A stretch of 64,000 nt of DNA from Coprococcus aceti (GCF_025567285.1 NZ_JAOQJT010000003.1:376971-440970); one strand, 5' to 3'; shown: positions 1 to 9,324, numbered from the stretch's first letter. Numbers and translations are program-made. The notes: generated from the letters alone by a model not told the origin.

Positions 1-1062
1 GAGAATCTGGCGGAGACAGCCAGTGAGATATTCCCGGTTGAGAAATATATGCCCGGGGACAACTCAAAGGGAAAGAAACTCATCATCTGCTGCACCCACG
101 GAACCAACAGCATTCCGCTGGCGGAGAGACTTACAGAGCTGGGATACGATGCGGTGAGCCTCAAAGGCGGATATATATCATGGCTGCTCTACACCATGGG
201 CAAGCAGGAACAGACTGATATATGTGCCGATGTTGAGAAGAGCCTCCGCAAGAAGTTCCACAAGAAGATATGGTGCAACTTCACAAAGGCCATCAACAGA
301 TATGAGCTGGTGAAGGAGGGCGACAGGATAGCCGTATGTATATCGGGCGGCAAGGATTCCTTCCTCATGGCAAAGTGTTTTCAGGAGCTGAAAAGGCACA
401 ACAAGTTCCCATTTGAACTCAAGTTCATAGTTATGGATCCGGGTTACAGCCCGGCAAACCGCAAGGTCATAGAGGATAATGCCAGGATGCTGAACATCCC
501 TATCCAGATATTTGAGTCTGATATATTTGATTCAGTGTATAACGTAGAGAAGTCGCCGTGTTATCTCTGTGCAAGAATGAGACGAGGCCATCTGTACAGC
601 TATGCGAAGGAGCTTGGCTGTAACAAGATAGCTCTTGGACACCACTACGATGATGTCATAGAGACCATACTCATGGGTATGCTCTATGGAGCGCAGATGC
701 AGACCATGATGCCGAAGCTCCACAGCACCAATTTTGAGGGAATGGAACTAATCAGACCTCTCTATATGGTGAGAGAGGACGACATCAAGGCGTGGAGAGA
801 TTACAACGAGCTTCATTTCATACAGTGCGCATGTAAGTTCACTGACACATGCACAACATGTAACAATGAGGAGACGAAGTCCAAGCGTCAGGAGATCAAG
901 CAGCTTATAGCGACACTCAAGAAGACAAATCCGTTTGTGGAGGGCAACATATTCAAGAGTGTGGAGAATGTCAATATCGATACCCTTATAGAGTACAAGC
1001 AGGGAGGCGTGAGACACAGCTTTCTTGATACCTACGATGAGAAGAGCGGTAAGACAGAATAG
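1..1062 (+). CDS. Rhodanese-TtcA-like tRNA sulfur transferase (5' partial)
   Basis: Cytoplasmic ATP-pyrophosphatase of the TtcA/TilS type, expected to thiolate a tRNA base. The frame is open from base 1, so the start lies outside the window; the ATG at 49 is internal to a domain. The first ~60 visible residues look like the C-terminal part of a rhodanese domain, with an active-site-like 'CCTHGTNS' loop and 'GGYISWL'. The PP-loop SGGKDS is encoded at 343-360. 'SPCYLCARMRRG' (about 553-588) and a later 'CACKFTDTCTTC' give the paired cysteines that in TtcA hold an Fe-S cluster. 'LGHHYDDVIETILM' is the other typical TtcA motif. The family assignment is firm; the exact tRNA substrate is inference. 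The rhodanese part could supply sulfur in cis. A terminator follows. Confidence 0.85.
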   Translation, partial: ENLAETASEIFPVEKYMPGDNSKGKKLIICCTHGTNSIPLAERLTELGYDAVSLKGGYISWLLYTMGKQEQTDICADVEKSLRKKFHKKIWCNFTKAINRYELVKEGDRIAVCISGGKDSFLMAKCFQELKRHNKFPFELKFIVMDPGYSPANRKVIEDNARMLNIPIQIFESDIFDSVYNVEKSPCYLCARMRRGHLYSYAKELGCNKIALGHHYDDVIETILMGMLYGAQMQTMMPKLHSTNFEGMELIRPLYMVREDDIKAWRDYNELHFIQCACKFTDTCTTCNNEETKSKRQEIKQLIATLKKTNPFVEGNIFKSVENVNIDTLIEYKQGGVRHSFLDTYDEKSGKTE

Positions 1063-1078
1063 ATAAAAACAGCATTTG

Positions 1079-1122
1079 AGAGCCGTTATTTACATTTGGC
1101 AGATGTAAGTGACGGCTTTTAA
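1079..1122 (+). terminator. Rho-independent terminator
   Basis: AGCCGT and TTACAT on the 5' side pair with ATGTAA and ACGGCT around a 7-base loop, with a small internal bulge, followed by TTTT. It closes the tRNA-thiolase gene ahead of the two-component system. Confidence 0.75.
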
Positions 1123-1222
1123 TGTTATTTTCATAAAAGCATGGCAATATATATCTGTTCAGCGATCGTGCAGCGATATACTGTAGTGGCCAACAGATGA
1201 AAATGACAGGGAGGATGGATGT

Positions 1223-1891
1223 ATGCGTGTACTTGTAGTTGAGGATGAGAAGGATCTGAACAGCATAATATGCAGTAAGCTGGTCAAAGAGGGCTATAAT
1301 GTGGATGCCTGTTATGACGGACAGGCGGCACTTGATTATATGGAAGCGGAGAATTACGACGGGGCGATCATGGATATAATGATCCCGAACAAGGACGGAA
1401 TAACAGTCCTGCGCGAGATGAGAAATGCGGGGATACAGGTTCCTGTGCTTTTCCTCACGGCCAAGACGGAGACACAGGATATAGTCAGGGGACTGGATGC
1501 CGGAGCCAGCGATTATATGACAAAGCCATTTGAGTTCTCGGAGCTTATGGCAAGACTCAGGGTCATGCTGAGAACCCAGAATCCGGTAAATGAGAATGTG
1601 ATAACCTGTGGTTCACTGGTGGTCGACATGAACAACAGACAGGCGATCAGGGATGGAAAGGTAATTGATCTCACGGTCAGGGAGTATGCTATCCTTGAGT
1701 ACCTAGCCAGAAACAGAAATGTGGTAGTAACTAGGGAACAGATACGGGTGAACATCTGGAACATAGATGACGATGTCAATTCAAATGTGATAGATGTGTA
1801 TATCCGTTATCTGAGAAGGAAGATAGACGATAATTATGAGGAGAAGCTGATCCATACTATAAGAGGTGTCGGCTATAAACTGGAATGTTAA
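1223..1891 (+). CDS. OmpR/PhoB-family response regulator
   Basis: DNA-binding response regulator of 222 residues, the normal length for the family. The receiver domain (1-115) has the acidic pair E7/D8, the phosphoacceptor D51 in 'AIMDIMIP' and the 'TKPF' lysine near residue 102. The C-terminal winged helix (about 128-222) ends with 'HTIRGVGYKLE', typical of OmpR/PhoB proteins. It overlaps the kinase gene by 7 bases, so the two are translationally coupled and form one system. The signal and targets cannot be read from the sequence; the closest neighbour downstream is an anion transporter. There is no PAS domain in the partner, so this is not the WalRK pair. Confidence 0.95.
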   Translation: MRVLVVEDEKDLNSIICSKLVKEGYNVDACYDGQAALDYMEAENYDGAIMDIMIPNKDGITVLREMRNAGIQVPVLFLTAKTETQDIVRGLDAGASDYMTKPFEFSELMARLRVMLRTQNPVNENVITCGSLVVDMNNRQAIRDGKVIDLTVREYAILEYLARNRNVVVTREQIRVNIWNIDDDVNSNVIDVYIRYLRRKIDDNYEEKLIHTIRGVGYKLEC

Positions 1892-3282
1892 AGAGAAAAA
1901 TATCATTTGTAACATACACTATTATAATTACAGCGCTTATTCTGGTGGTGGGTATATCTTGTCTGCTGGTCATCCAGAACAATCTTATGAAGGATGATAT
2001 GAACCTGATGGCTTATAAGAAGCTGACACAGGAGGTAGCCCAGATCAGACGATACATAGTGTATGATTCACAGAAGAAGCCACATATAGATGATGGATTT
2101 TACGACCGTGAAGACGATCCGGACAGTAATGAGCAGATATATGTGTTCCTTCAGGGAAATGACGGCGAGATCCTTGACGGCGAGGTGCCTGAGGAATATG
2201 CGGATAATCCGGATATAAGCATAAGAGATCTTATGCATATAGATGCAGGGAAGGTCAAGTATTTTGCGGTCGTCAGGCAGGGAAGAACAGACAAAGAGCC
2301 GCTGAAGAAGACTTCTAAATACAAGATCTGTGTCATGGTATCCGTCAGGGATATAGAGAGCAATTACAGTGAACTGTTATATAAATCATACTGTGTTATT
2401 GGAATCGTGCTGATAGCATTTGTGATATATGCATTTGCTTTGAGGAAATTGATAGCAGTTCCAATGGGAAGCCTGAACCGTTCGATAGATAAGAGCGTGG
2501 ACAATCTTGATTTTACAGAGAATCTGGAGTATGACGGTCCGTTCAAAGAACTTGATATGCTGACCGATGCGAATAACAACCTGTACAGAAAAGTCCATCA
2601 GGAGCTTGAGAGACAGGCCGAGTTCAATGCAAATGTATCCCATGAGCTGAGAACGCCTGTAGCAGTCATGCATGCCCAGTGTCAGCTTTCCAGGGAGATC
2701 GCGGAGAAGAATGGCGATGAGGAGATGCTTGAGAGCATAGAGGTATTCGAGAGACAGACCTCACGTATGAAGGGGCTCATAGAACAGCTTCTTCAGATGT
2801 CGGTCATGGACAATGAAAACGCAGTCATAGCGGTTGAGGATGTAGATCTGCTGGATGCGGTGGAGTCTGTGTGCGATGATGTGGAGTACATCTGTAAGAA
2901 GAATCTTAAATTTACCTACGACCTGAAGCCGACGATGGTCAAAGCGAATATGAACCATATAGTTATCGTCGTGAACAATCTGATGTCAAATGCGGTGAAG
3001 TACAGCAATGATGGAGGTAATATCCATGTGTCCTGCGGTGTGAAAAATGACAGCTATTTTATCTCGGTCAGGGATGAGGGCCGGGGAATGGATAAGAGCA
3101 CAAAGGAAAAGATATTTGAGAGTTTTTACAGAGGTGAGCCGGACAGAAGTGCGGAGGGTTTTGGCCTGGGTTTGTCACAGGTAATGCAGATCGCCAGATA
3201 TTACGGCGGAATCGTGGATGTTGACAGTGAGCCCGGAAAAGGAAGCCTGTTTACATTTAAAATCCCGGTAAATGCAGAATAA
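1885..3282 (+). CDS. Membrane sensor histidine kinase
   Basis: Sensor kinase of 465 residues, partner of the upstream response regulator. TM1 is at about 10-30 and TM2 at about 168-188, flanking an extracytoplasmic sensor of about 135 residues that is rich in acidic residues. A HAMP-like linker follows ('SIDKSVDNLDFTENL'). The dimerisation domain has the H-box 'NANVSHELRTPVAVM' with H253 as the phosphorylated histidine. The ATP domain shows the N-box around 'NNLMSNAVKYS', the G1 box 'DEGRGMD' and the G2 box 'GFGLGLS'. The start ATG lies within the last codons of the regulator gene. The ligand is unknown. Confidence 0.95.
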   Translation: MLKRKISFVTYTIIITALILVVGISCLLVIQNNLMKDDMNLMAYKKLTQEVAQIRRYIVYDSQKKPHIDDGFYDREDDPDSNEQIYVFLQGNDGEILDGEVPEEYADNPDISIRDLMHIDAGKVKYFAVVRQGRTDKEPLKKTSKYKICVMVSVRDIESNYSELLYKSYCVIGIVLIAFVIYAFALRKLIAVPMGSLNRSIDKSVDNLDFTENLEYDGPFKELDMLTDANNNLYRKVHQELERQAEFNANVSHELRTPVAVMHAQCQLSREIAEKNGDEEMLESIEVFERQTSRMKGLIEQLLQMSVMDNENAVIAVEDVDLLDAVESVCDDVEYICKKNLKFTYDLKPTMVKANMNHIVIVVNNLMSNAVKYSNDGGNIHVSCGVKNDSYFISVRDEGRGMDKSTKEKIFESFYRGEPDRSAEGFGLGLSQVMQIARYYGGIVDVDSEPGKGSLFTFKIPVNAE

Positions 3283-3383
3283 TGTCTGTGGATTTTAATA
3301 TATATTAATTTTTTAAATGAAAGATTAATCTTAAATGTGTATAATTTAAAATCAGTGTTTTATTGAAAATAGGAGCTATATTT

Positions 3384-4805
3384 ATGAAAGAACGAAAGAG
3401 AATAGTACATTTACTGATCGGCCCATTGTTATTCGGGCTGTTTACGGCACTTTTGCCACACGGAGTATTCACGACATTTGAGTCAAGAGCAGCGATAGGA
3501 ACCATCATGTGGATGGCGTACTGGTGGGTAACAGGCCCGGTGGACTATGCGGTAACTGCATTCCTCCCGATAGCCTTAAATGCGATATTTCAGATGACTG
3601 ACATGTCGGTGGTCATTTCCAACTACGCAGACGAGACGATACTGCTTCTTCTGGGAGCTTCCATCATAAGCGTGATGTGGGAGAATACCGGGCTTGACAA
3701 GAGGATAGCCATTACATTCCTGAGACTTATCGGCAGCAGTTTGAGGATACAGCTTGTGTTCTGGTTTGTGTTGTCTGCAGTTCTGTCAGCGGTGCTTCCA
3801 AATGCAGTGGTATGTGCGACGATCACACCTATAGCGATCGCCATGCTCAAGTATATAGGAATGGACGACATCAAGACAAACAAGACTGCATCAAAGATAC
3901 TTCTTACGATAGCATATGCAACCGGACTCGGTGGTCTGGCATCGCCGCTCGGAGGTGCGATGAATCTTGTGACGGTCGAATATATACAGCAGATAACAGG
4001 CGAGGAGTACATGTACTCTTCGTGGGTCGTGAGATTCCTGCCTATCATGCTCATACTTGTGCTTGTAAATATCCTGTTCATGATCCGTGATGTGAAGAAG
4101 ACAGAGATGCTTGGCGGTTCAAGGGAATACTTTGTAGCAAAATACAAGGAGCTTCCTCCTATGAGCTACGAGGAGAAGATAGCACTTGTGTTATTTGTTC
4201 TTGCCACGGTGCTTGCATTTACCAGACAGCTCTACCAGAGCATACTTCCGGGACTCAAGCCGGCGTATGTATTTATCATATGCGCCATAGTATCATTCCT
4301 TCTCACCAACAAGAACGGAGAGCGTATTATGGTGTGGAAGAATGTTCAGGGTAAGATCATCTGGGGACTTATGTATATATTTGCCGGTGGACTTGCCGCC
4401 GGAACACTCATCAACAAATCCGGTGCTGCAGAGGCACTTGGTGAGTGTATATCAAAGCTTGATATGAAGGGCGGATTTATCACAGTGTTCGTGATACTTG
4501 CCGTTACACTTCTCATGTCGGATGTGACATCCAACACAGCCACGGCTGCGGTAGCCATGCCGCTGGTAATATCCATCACACAGGGCTGCGGACTCAATCC
4601 GATACCGTACATATATGTGGCATCTGTGGGAGTCAACCTGTCATACATGCTTCCGACATCCATCAGGGCGATACCGGTTGGATACGGCCTGTCGCCAAAG
4701 TATATGTTCAAAGAGGGCTGGAAGATAACTCTGCTGGTTCTGGCGGTCATGTCAGTAGCATGTGCGCTGCTGTTAAAATACTGGCCGGCGTTTAGCAGTG
4801 TATAA
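3384..4805 (+). CDS. DASS/SLC13-family anion symporter
   Basis: Polytopic membrane protein of 473 residues of the divalent anion:sodium symporter family (dicarboxylates, citrate, sulfate and similar). About 11-12 hydrophobic segments are visible. 'LASPLGGAMNLV' and 'DVTSNTATAAVAMPL' match the two conserved SNT-type substrate and sodium loops. The ATG at 3384 is chosen because AGGAG sits 8 bases upstream (3371-3375); a TTG at 3363 has no such site. Only 31 bases separate it from the MBOAT gene, so it may be the first gene of that operon. Substrate specificity cannot be told from sequence. Confidence 0.88.
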   Translation: MKERKRIVHLLIGPLLFGLFTALLPHGVFTTFESRAAIGTIMWMAYWWVTGPVDYAVTAFLPIALNAIFQMTDMSVVISNYADETILLLLGASIISVMWENTGLDKRIAITFLRLIGSSLRIQLVFWFVLSAVLSAVLPNAVVCATITPIAIAMLKYIGMDDIKTNKTASKILLTIAYATGLGGLASPLGGAMNLVTVEYIQQITGEEYMYSSWVVRFLPIMLILVLVNILFMIRDVKKTEMLGGSREYFVAKYKELPPMSYEEKIALVLFVLATVLAFTRQLYQSILPGLKPAYVFIICAIVSFLLTNKNGERIMVWKNVQGKIIWGLMYIFAGGLAAGTLINKSGAAEALGECISKLDMKGGFITVFVILAVTLLMSDVTSNTATAAVAMPLVISITQGCGLNPIPYIYVASVGVNLSYMLPTSIRAIPVGYGLSPKYMFKEGWKITLLVLAVMSVACALLLKYWPAFSSV

Positions 4806-4836
4806 ATAATTTTTACTTGTAGAAGAGGGAGAGGAC

Positions 4837-6426
4837 ATGTCAGTAGTAACTTATACATTTATAGTTTTTTTATTGTGTACAATAGTGCTATACTACATAG
4901 TTCCAAAGAAGATACAGTGGGTGATACTGCTCCTTGCGAGTCTTGTGTTCTACGGATATGCCGGGATAGAGTACCTGTTTCTGGTCATTGCCACGGCTGT
5001 TGTCGTGTATCTGTTCTCACTGAGGCTGCAGAAGAGTCTGGACGAGCAGGAGGAGCTGGCAAAGGATGCGGACAGAAGAACCGCACGAAAGATCAAGGCT
5101 GCTGAGAAGGCGAAGAGAAAGAAGTTCCTTGTGTGGGCACTTGTCATAGTTATCGGTGTTCTGGCGGCGTTCAAGGCATTTGGCTTTGTGCTCGACAATA
5201 TAAAGAGATTCATACCATACGACGGATTGCAGAGCATTCCTGACTGGAATCTCATAGCACCTTTGGGAATATCATTTTACTCATTCATGATGATCTCATA
5301 TCTCGTGGATCTGTATAACGGACGAATATCAGCGCAGAAGAATTTCTTCAGATACCTGTCATATGTGCTTTATTTCCCACATGTTACCCAGGGACCTATA
5401 GCCAGATATGAGGAAGTAGGATATCAGCTCTGGGAGGAGCACAGCTTCAATATGGACACTATCATGAGAGGTGTCTGGCTCATGCTTTGGGGATTTGTGA
5501 AGAAGATCGTTATAGCTGACAGGATAGGAGCTTTTACAAAAGAGATATTTGGGCATACATTTGATTATCATGGCGGAATATTCCTGGCAGTGGGAATCGC
5601 ATATTCCATCCAGATATACTGCGATTTCTCAGGATGTATGGACATAGTAAGGGGCACTTCAGAGTGCTTCGGCATCGTTCTGGGAGAGAACTTCAGAAGA
5701 CCATACTTTTCACAGACACTTCCTGAGTTCTGGAGAAGATGGCATTTGTCACTGGGTGCATTCTTCAGAGAATATGTATTCTACCCGGTGTCAACATCAA
5801 AGCTGTTCCTCAAGCTCAATGTCAAGATAAGAGATCACCTAGGAAATGTGATAGGAAAGGTATTTGCAGCGAGCATACCTATCCTGTGTGTGTGGGTGCT
5901 GACCGGTCTCTGGCACGGCGCAAAGTGGAATTATATAGCATGGGGCTTGTATCACGGAGTGCTGATATGCATGTCGACACTTTTTGAGGAACCGCTGGCA
6001 AAGCTTACAAAGGCGCTCAGGATAAAGACTGACTGCATAAGCTGGGAGATATTCAGAATGCTCAGAACATTCATCCTCTGTGTCATAGGACGTCTCATAT
6101 TTATGGGACAGGGAATCCGAAGCTCGATCTGGATGATCCGTTCCATGGTGTTTGATCACTCAAAGGTGTATAATATTGTGGATGAATTTTCGCTTTCAGG
6201 AAGAGAGTGGAGAGTTTTGATATTTGGATGCCTTCTCCTTCTTGCTGTGTCCATCGCGCAGGAGATCATGGAGAGAAGAGGCAGCACAGGCGATGTCAGA
6301 GAATGGCTTGCAAAGCAGAACATAGTATTTAAATGGCTGGTTATGGCAGCAGGTCTGGCATTCATTGCCATTTGCGGAGTATACGGCTCTGGTGCGGGCG
6401 CATCATTTATATATGAACAGTTCTAA
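4837..6426 (+). CDS. MBOAT O-acyltransferase (DltB/AlgI-like)
   Basis: Membrane-bound O-acyltransferase of 529 residues that would pass an acyl group across the membrane to an envelope polymer. Hydrophobic segments run throughout, with a basic cytoplasmic loop at about 65-95. The family motif 'FWRRWHLSLGAFFREYVFYP' carries H303, and 'LTGLWHGAKWNY' carries the second catalytic-type histidine H360; both are typical of DltB and AlgI. It is followed by an SGNH-like protein, an AMP-ligase and an acyl carrier protein in one tight operon, the same four functions as dltABCD but in a different order. The acyl group could be D-alanine or another acid; that is inference. Confidence 0.9.
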   Translation: MSVVTYTFIVFLLCTIVLYYIVPKKIQWVILLLASLVFYGYAGIEYLFLVIATAVVVYLFSLRLQKSLDEQEELAKDADRRTARKIKAAEKAKRKKFLVWALVIVIGVLAAFKAFGFVLDNIKRFIPYDGLQSIPDWNLIAPLGISFYSFMMISYLVDLYNGRISAQKNFFRYLSYVLYFPHVTQGPIARYEEVGYQLWEEHSFNMDTIMRGVWLMLWGFVKKIVIADRIGAFTKEIFGHTFDYHGGIFLAVGIAYSIQIYCDFSGCMDIVRGTSECFGIVLGENFRRPYFSQTLPEFWRRWHLSLGAFFREYVFYPVSTSKLFLKLNVKIRDHLGNVIGKVFAASIPILCVWVLTGLWHGAKWNYIAWGLYHGVLICMSTLFEEPLAKLTKALRIKTDCISWEIFRMLRTFILCVIGRLIFMGQGIRSSIWMIRSMVFDHSKVYNIVDEFSLSGREWRVLIFGCLLLLAVSIAQEIMERRGSTGDVREWLAKQNIVFKWLVMAAGLAFIAICGVYGSGAGASFIYEQF

Positions 6427-6443
6427 TGAGAAGGGAGAAAGAT

Positions 6444-7508
6444 ATGCCAGCGTGGATAAAATATACAATATCAGTATTTTCGATATGTACAGTGCTTTTT
6501 CTTGGCTTGAACAAGGCGGGAGAACTGGCAAGACCACAGGATTTTGACTCTGATGTGTGGACAAACTACTATGCGGAGGAGGATAACACCATCAATACGG
6601 TGCTCATCGGCTCCAGTTCGATGTACAGATACTGGATACCGACCCAGGCGTATGAGGAGCAGGGTTACACATCGATGCTCATAGGTACTGCGGCTCAGGA
6701 TATCAGACTTGCGCCGTATCTCATGGAGGAGGCTGCCAAGACCCAGGATCTGGATCTGTTTGTGGTTGAGGTCAGAAGTATTATCATACGAGGCGATGTC
6801 ACAAAGATAAAGGATGAGCATTACAATTATCGTATGGAGGTCATGACATCGGGCATGAGACCATCATCGACGAAGTTTGAGATGATACAGAAGTATTACA
6901 GAGCGGATGAGAAGTCAAAGTTCGAGCTCATGTTCCCTATTCTGAAGTATCACGATAATCTGCTGACATTTGACAGACAGGTGCTTATAGACAGACTCAA
7001 TCAGGGAACGGACGAGTTCAAGACAGGTAGGCAGAGGTCGAAGATCACGAAGATCAAGGAGCCTGTGTTCGAGTCTGACGGACAGCTTCATCTGTCGGAT
7101 GAGACACTCGGATATATCGATGACATAGAGACAAAGGCAGAGGAGCTCGGAGTTAAGGTTCTGCTGGTTGCGACACCTTACTACCCATCAAAGGGTCAGG
7201 CATCCAAGCAGCTTCAGCTTGACGAGTACATAGCCTCAAAGGGATATGATTATCTGAACATGAACAATGTTCTTGATGAACTGAATCTGGATTATTCAAC
7301 AGATTTCTACAACAGCAAGCATGTAAATATTGCGGGTGCCAAGAAGGTTACCACATATCTTGCACAATATATAGAGGACAATTACGGCCTGCAGAGTAAG
7401 CTTACAGATGAGCAGAAGCAGAGTTGGACTGATGCCTGTGATGCCTGGGCAGATGAGGAAAGCAGTCTCATGGTAGAATGGGAGAAGTACAAGAAGGAGA
7501 ACGAATAA
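6444..7508 (+). CDS. SGNH-hydrolase-like protein (DltD/AlgJ-like role)
   Basis: Protein of 354 residues with one N-terminal membrane anchor (about 5-22) and an extracytoplasmic body. 'LIGSSSMYRYW' (G56-S59) looks like SGNH block I with a nucleophile serine, and 'DFYNSKHVNIAG' (D287 to H293) looks like block V with the catalytic Asp/His. The pattern resembles DltD, AlgJ and AlgX, which work with MBOAT proteins in polymer acylation. The ATG at 6444 is chosen because AAGGGAG lies 6 bases upstream; an ATG at 6426 that overlaps the MBOAT stop has no clear site. Its stop overlaps the next start (TAATG). Overall similarity to DltD is not obvious by eye, so the exact role is inference. Confidence 0.75.
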   Translation: MPAWIKYTISVFSICTVLFLGLNKAGELARPQDFDSDVWTNYYAEEDNTINTVLIGSSSMYRYWIPTQAYEEQGYTSMLIGTAAQDIRLAPYLMEEAAKTQDLDLFVVEVRSIIIRGDVTKIKDEHYNYRMEVMTSGMRPSSTKFEMIQKYYRADEKSKFELMFPILKYHDNLLTFDRQVLIDRLNQGTDEFKTGRQRSKITKIKEPVFESDGQLHLSDETLGYIDDIETKAEELGVKVLLVATPYYPSKGQASKQLQLDEYIASKGYDYLNMNNVLDELNLDYSTDFYNSKHVNIAGAKKVTTYLAQYIEDNYGLQSKLTDEQKQSWTDACDAWADEESSLMVEWEKYKKENE

Positions 7509-8983
7509 TGTATAAGCAGACGGTATTACATTATATTCAGGAGTATGCCCAGACGCAGCCGGACACTCTGGCGGTGTGTGAGCTAAGAAAGACAGTCACA
7601 TACGCAGAGTATTGGAGCAATATAAGAAAGACTGCACACGCTTTGCGGGATATGGGCATATGCAAGGGCGATCATGTAATGATCAGATGCACACAGAACA
7701 TAGATTATCTGACAGTGTTCACTGCACTGCAGTACATGCAGGTGCTTGTCGTGCCGATAGAGAAATCCACATCCGCAGAGAGGGCAGTTGAGATAGGCCA
7801 GAGAGTTGACGCGGCATGTCTCATATCAGACAAGCCTGTGGATGGAATAAAGTGTATAAGCCAGAAGGAAATAATAACCAGGATGAAGGATGAGAGCGAG
7901 GCAGAGCTTGAGCTTCCGGGTGAGGAGGACAGATCGATGCTGCTCTTCACAACGGGAACTACTGGATCTTCAAAGGGCGTTGTCATGCACCACAGAGGTG
8001 ATGTGGGAATAGCCGGCAATGTCATCGAGGGAACAGCCATGAAGAAGGGCAATGTGGAGATAATACCAATGCCTCTCAACCATTCATTTGGAATAAGAAG
8101 ATACCAGTCAGACATGGTAAATGGCGGCACAGTATGTCTGATGGACGGAATGGTATTTATCGGAACGCTGTGGAAGCTCATAGAGAAATACGGAGTGACA
8201 TCCATGGCGATATCACCGGCATCACTCGGAATGATATTCCATTTGTCTGATGACAGGATCGCGGATTATGCAGATCAGCTTGATTATATACAGATAGGCT
8301 CAGCACCTCTTGCCGAGTCAGACAAGGAGAAGCTGCTCAGATTGCTTCCACATACAAGACTGTATAATTTCTATGGTTCATCTGAAGCCGGATGCGCATG
8401 CATACTGGAGTTCAGTGGCAATGGCAACAAGACAGGATGTATAGGAAGACCTACCGTGAACTCGGTCGTAAGATTCTCTGACGACGAGGGTAACGTGGTT
8501 GCAAATGGCAGCCCGGAGTCACCGGCACTTCTGTCCTGGGGCGGTTCTATAGTCATGGAAGGCTATTACAATGACCCCGAACTCACTGCTGAGACCATTG
8601 TGGATGGATATGTTAGGACAAAGGATCTGGCATATCTGGATGAGGATGGCGACTGCATACTTGTAGGCAGGGCCGATGATGTGATAAACTATGGTGGAAG
8701 CAAGATATCTCCTGCAGAGATAGAAGACCTTGCACTTGGATATGAGCATATAGATGATGTGGCTTACACTTCAATCAAAGACCCGATCACTGGAGAGCTT
8801 CCGGTCATACTGGTCGTGCAGAAGGATGGCTATGAGGAAGCTGATTTTGAAAGCTTTCTTGCTGACAGACTTGAGAGCTACAAGCTTCCAAGAAAGTATA
8901 TCTATGTTGAAAGTATACCAAAGACGTTCAAGGGTTCAGTTCTGCGAAAGGAAGTAAGAAAGCTTGCAGAGCAGAACGTATAG
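7508..8983 (+). CDS. AMP-forming acyl/aminoacyl ligase (DltA-like)
   Basis: Adenylate-forming enzyme of 491 residues, expected to activate an acid with ATP and load it onto the neighbouring carrier protein. The P-loop 'FTTGTTGSSKG' is at 147-157, the A5-type 'YNFYGSSEAG' starts at 286, and 'GRADDVINYGGSKISPAEIE' is the A8 hinge. The C-terminal A10 motif reads 'PKTFKGSVLRKEV': the usual catalytic lysine after Gly is serine (S477). This is unusual and could mean reduced adenylation or use of a nearby lysine. The ATG at 7508 has AAGGAG 8-9 bases upstream; an earlier start at 7478 would overlap the previous gene. Substrate unknown. Confidence 0.87.
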   Translation: MYKQTVLHYIQEYAQTQPDTLAVCELRKTVTYAEYWSNIRKTAHALRDMGICKGDHVMIRCTQNIDYLTVFTALQYMQVLVVPIEKSTSAERAVEIGQRVDAACLISDKPVDGIKCISQKEIITRMKDESEAELELPGEEDRSMLLFTTGTTGSSKGVVMHHRGDVGIAGNVIEGTAMKKGNVEIIPMPLNHSFGIRRYQSDMVNGGTVCLMDGMVFIGTLWKLIEKYGVTSMAISPASLGMIFHLSDDRIADYADQLDYIQIGSAPLAESDKEKLLRLLPHTRLYNFYGSSEAGCACILEFSGNGNKTGCIGRPTVNSVVRFSDDEGNVVANGSPESPALLSWGGSIVMEGYYNDPELTAETIVDGYVRTKDLAYLDEDGDCILVGRADDVINYGGSKISPAEIEDLALGYEHIDDVAYTSIKDPITGELPVILVVQKDGYEEADFESFLADRLESYKLPRKYIYVESIPKTFKGSVLRKEVRKLAEQNV

Positions 8984-9022
8984 ATGGTTTGCAGAGAAGA
9001 TCATACAAAGGAGAATTGAACA

Positions 9023-9244
9023 ATGAAAGAATTTATTGAGATGCTCAAGAAGATCAAGCCAAATGTTGATTTTGAAAATGAGGAGGCACTCGTTGACGAC
9101 GGAATCCTGGAGTCACTCGATATCATCTCTATCATTTCAGAGATAGCAGATAAGTACGGAGTTGTCATCCCAAGTGATGAGATCATACCTGATAACTTCA
9201 ACTCAGCAATCGCTCTCTATGAGCTTGTGGAGGATCTGAAGTAG
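9023..9244 (+). CDS. Acyl carrier protein (DltC-like)
   Basis: Acidic carrier protein of 73 residues, normal length for an ACP or DltC. The phosphopantetheine attachment serine is S31 in 'DDGILESLDIISII'. 'SEIADKYGVVIPSDEI' is the usual helix II-III segment. It lies 39 bases after the ligase with a good GGAG site and ends the operon just before a strong terminator, so it is the carrier for the ligase-MBOAT cassette rather than the fatty-acid ACP. Confidence 0.9.
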   Translation: MKEFIEMLKKIKPNVDFENEEALVDDGILESLDIISIISEIADKYGVVIPSDEIIPDNFNSAIALYELVEDLK

Positions 9245-9289
9245 GATCTGAAACATGATCTGAAAGTGGAATCAGATATATCTGGAATA

Positions 9290-9324
9290 AAAACCTGTGT
9301 ATATGTTATATACACAGGTTTTTT
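9290..9324 (+). terminator. Rho-independent terminator of dlt-like operon
   Basis: AAAACCTGTGTATAT (9290-9304) pairs perfectly with ATATACACAGGTTTT (9308-9322) around a 3-base loop, followed by further T. Confidence 0.92.

Noticed and set aside
1223..3282. Two-component pair considered as WalRK, to explain the WalR-like boxes
   Set aside because: The kinase lacks PAS and the cytoplasmic layout of WalK, and no walH/walI-like genes follow.
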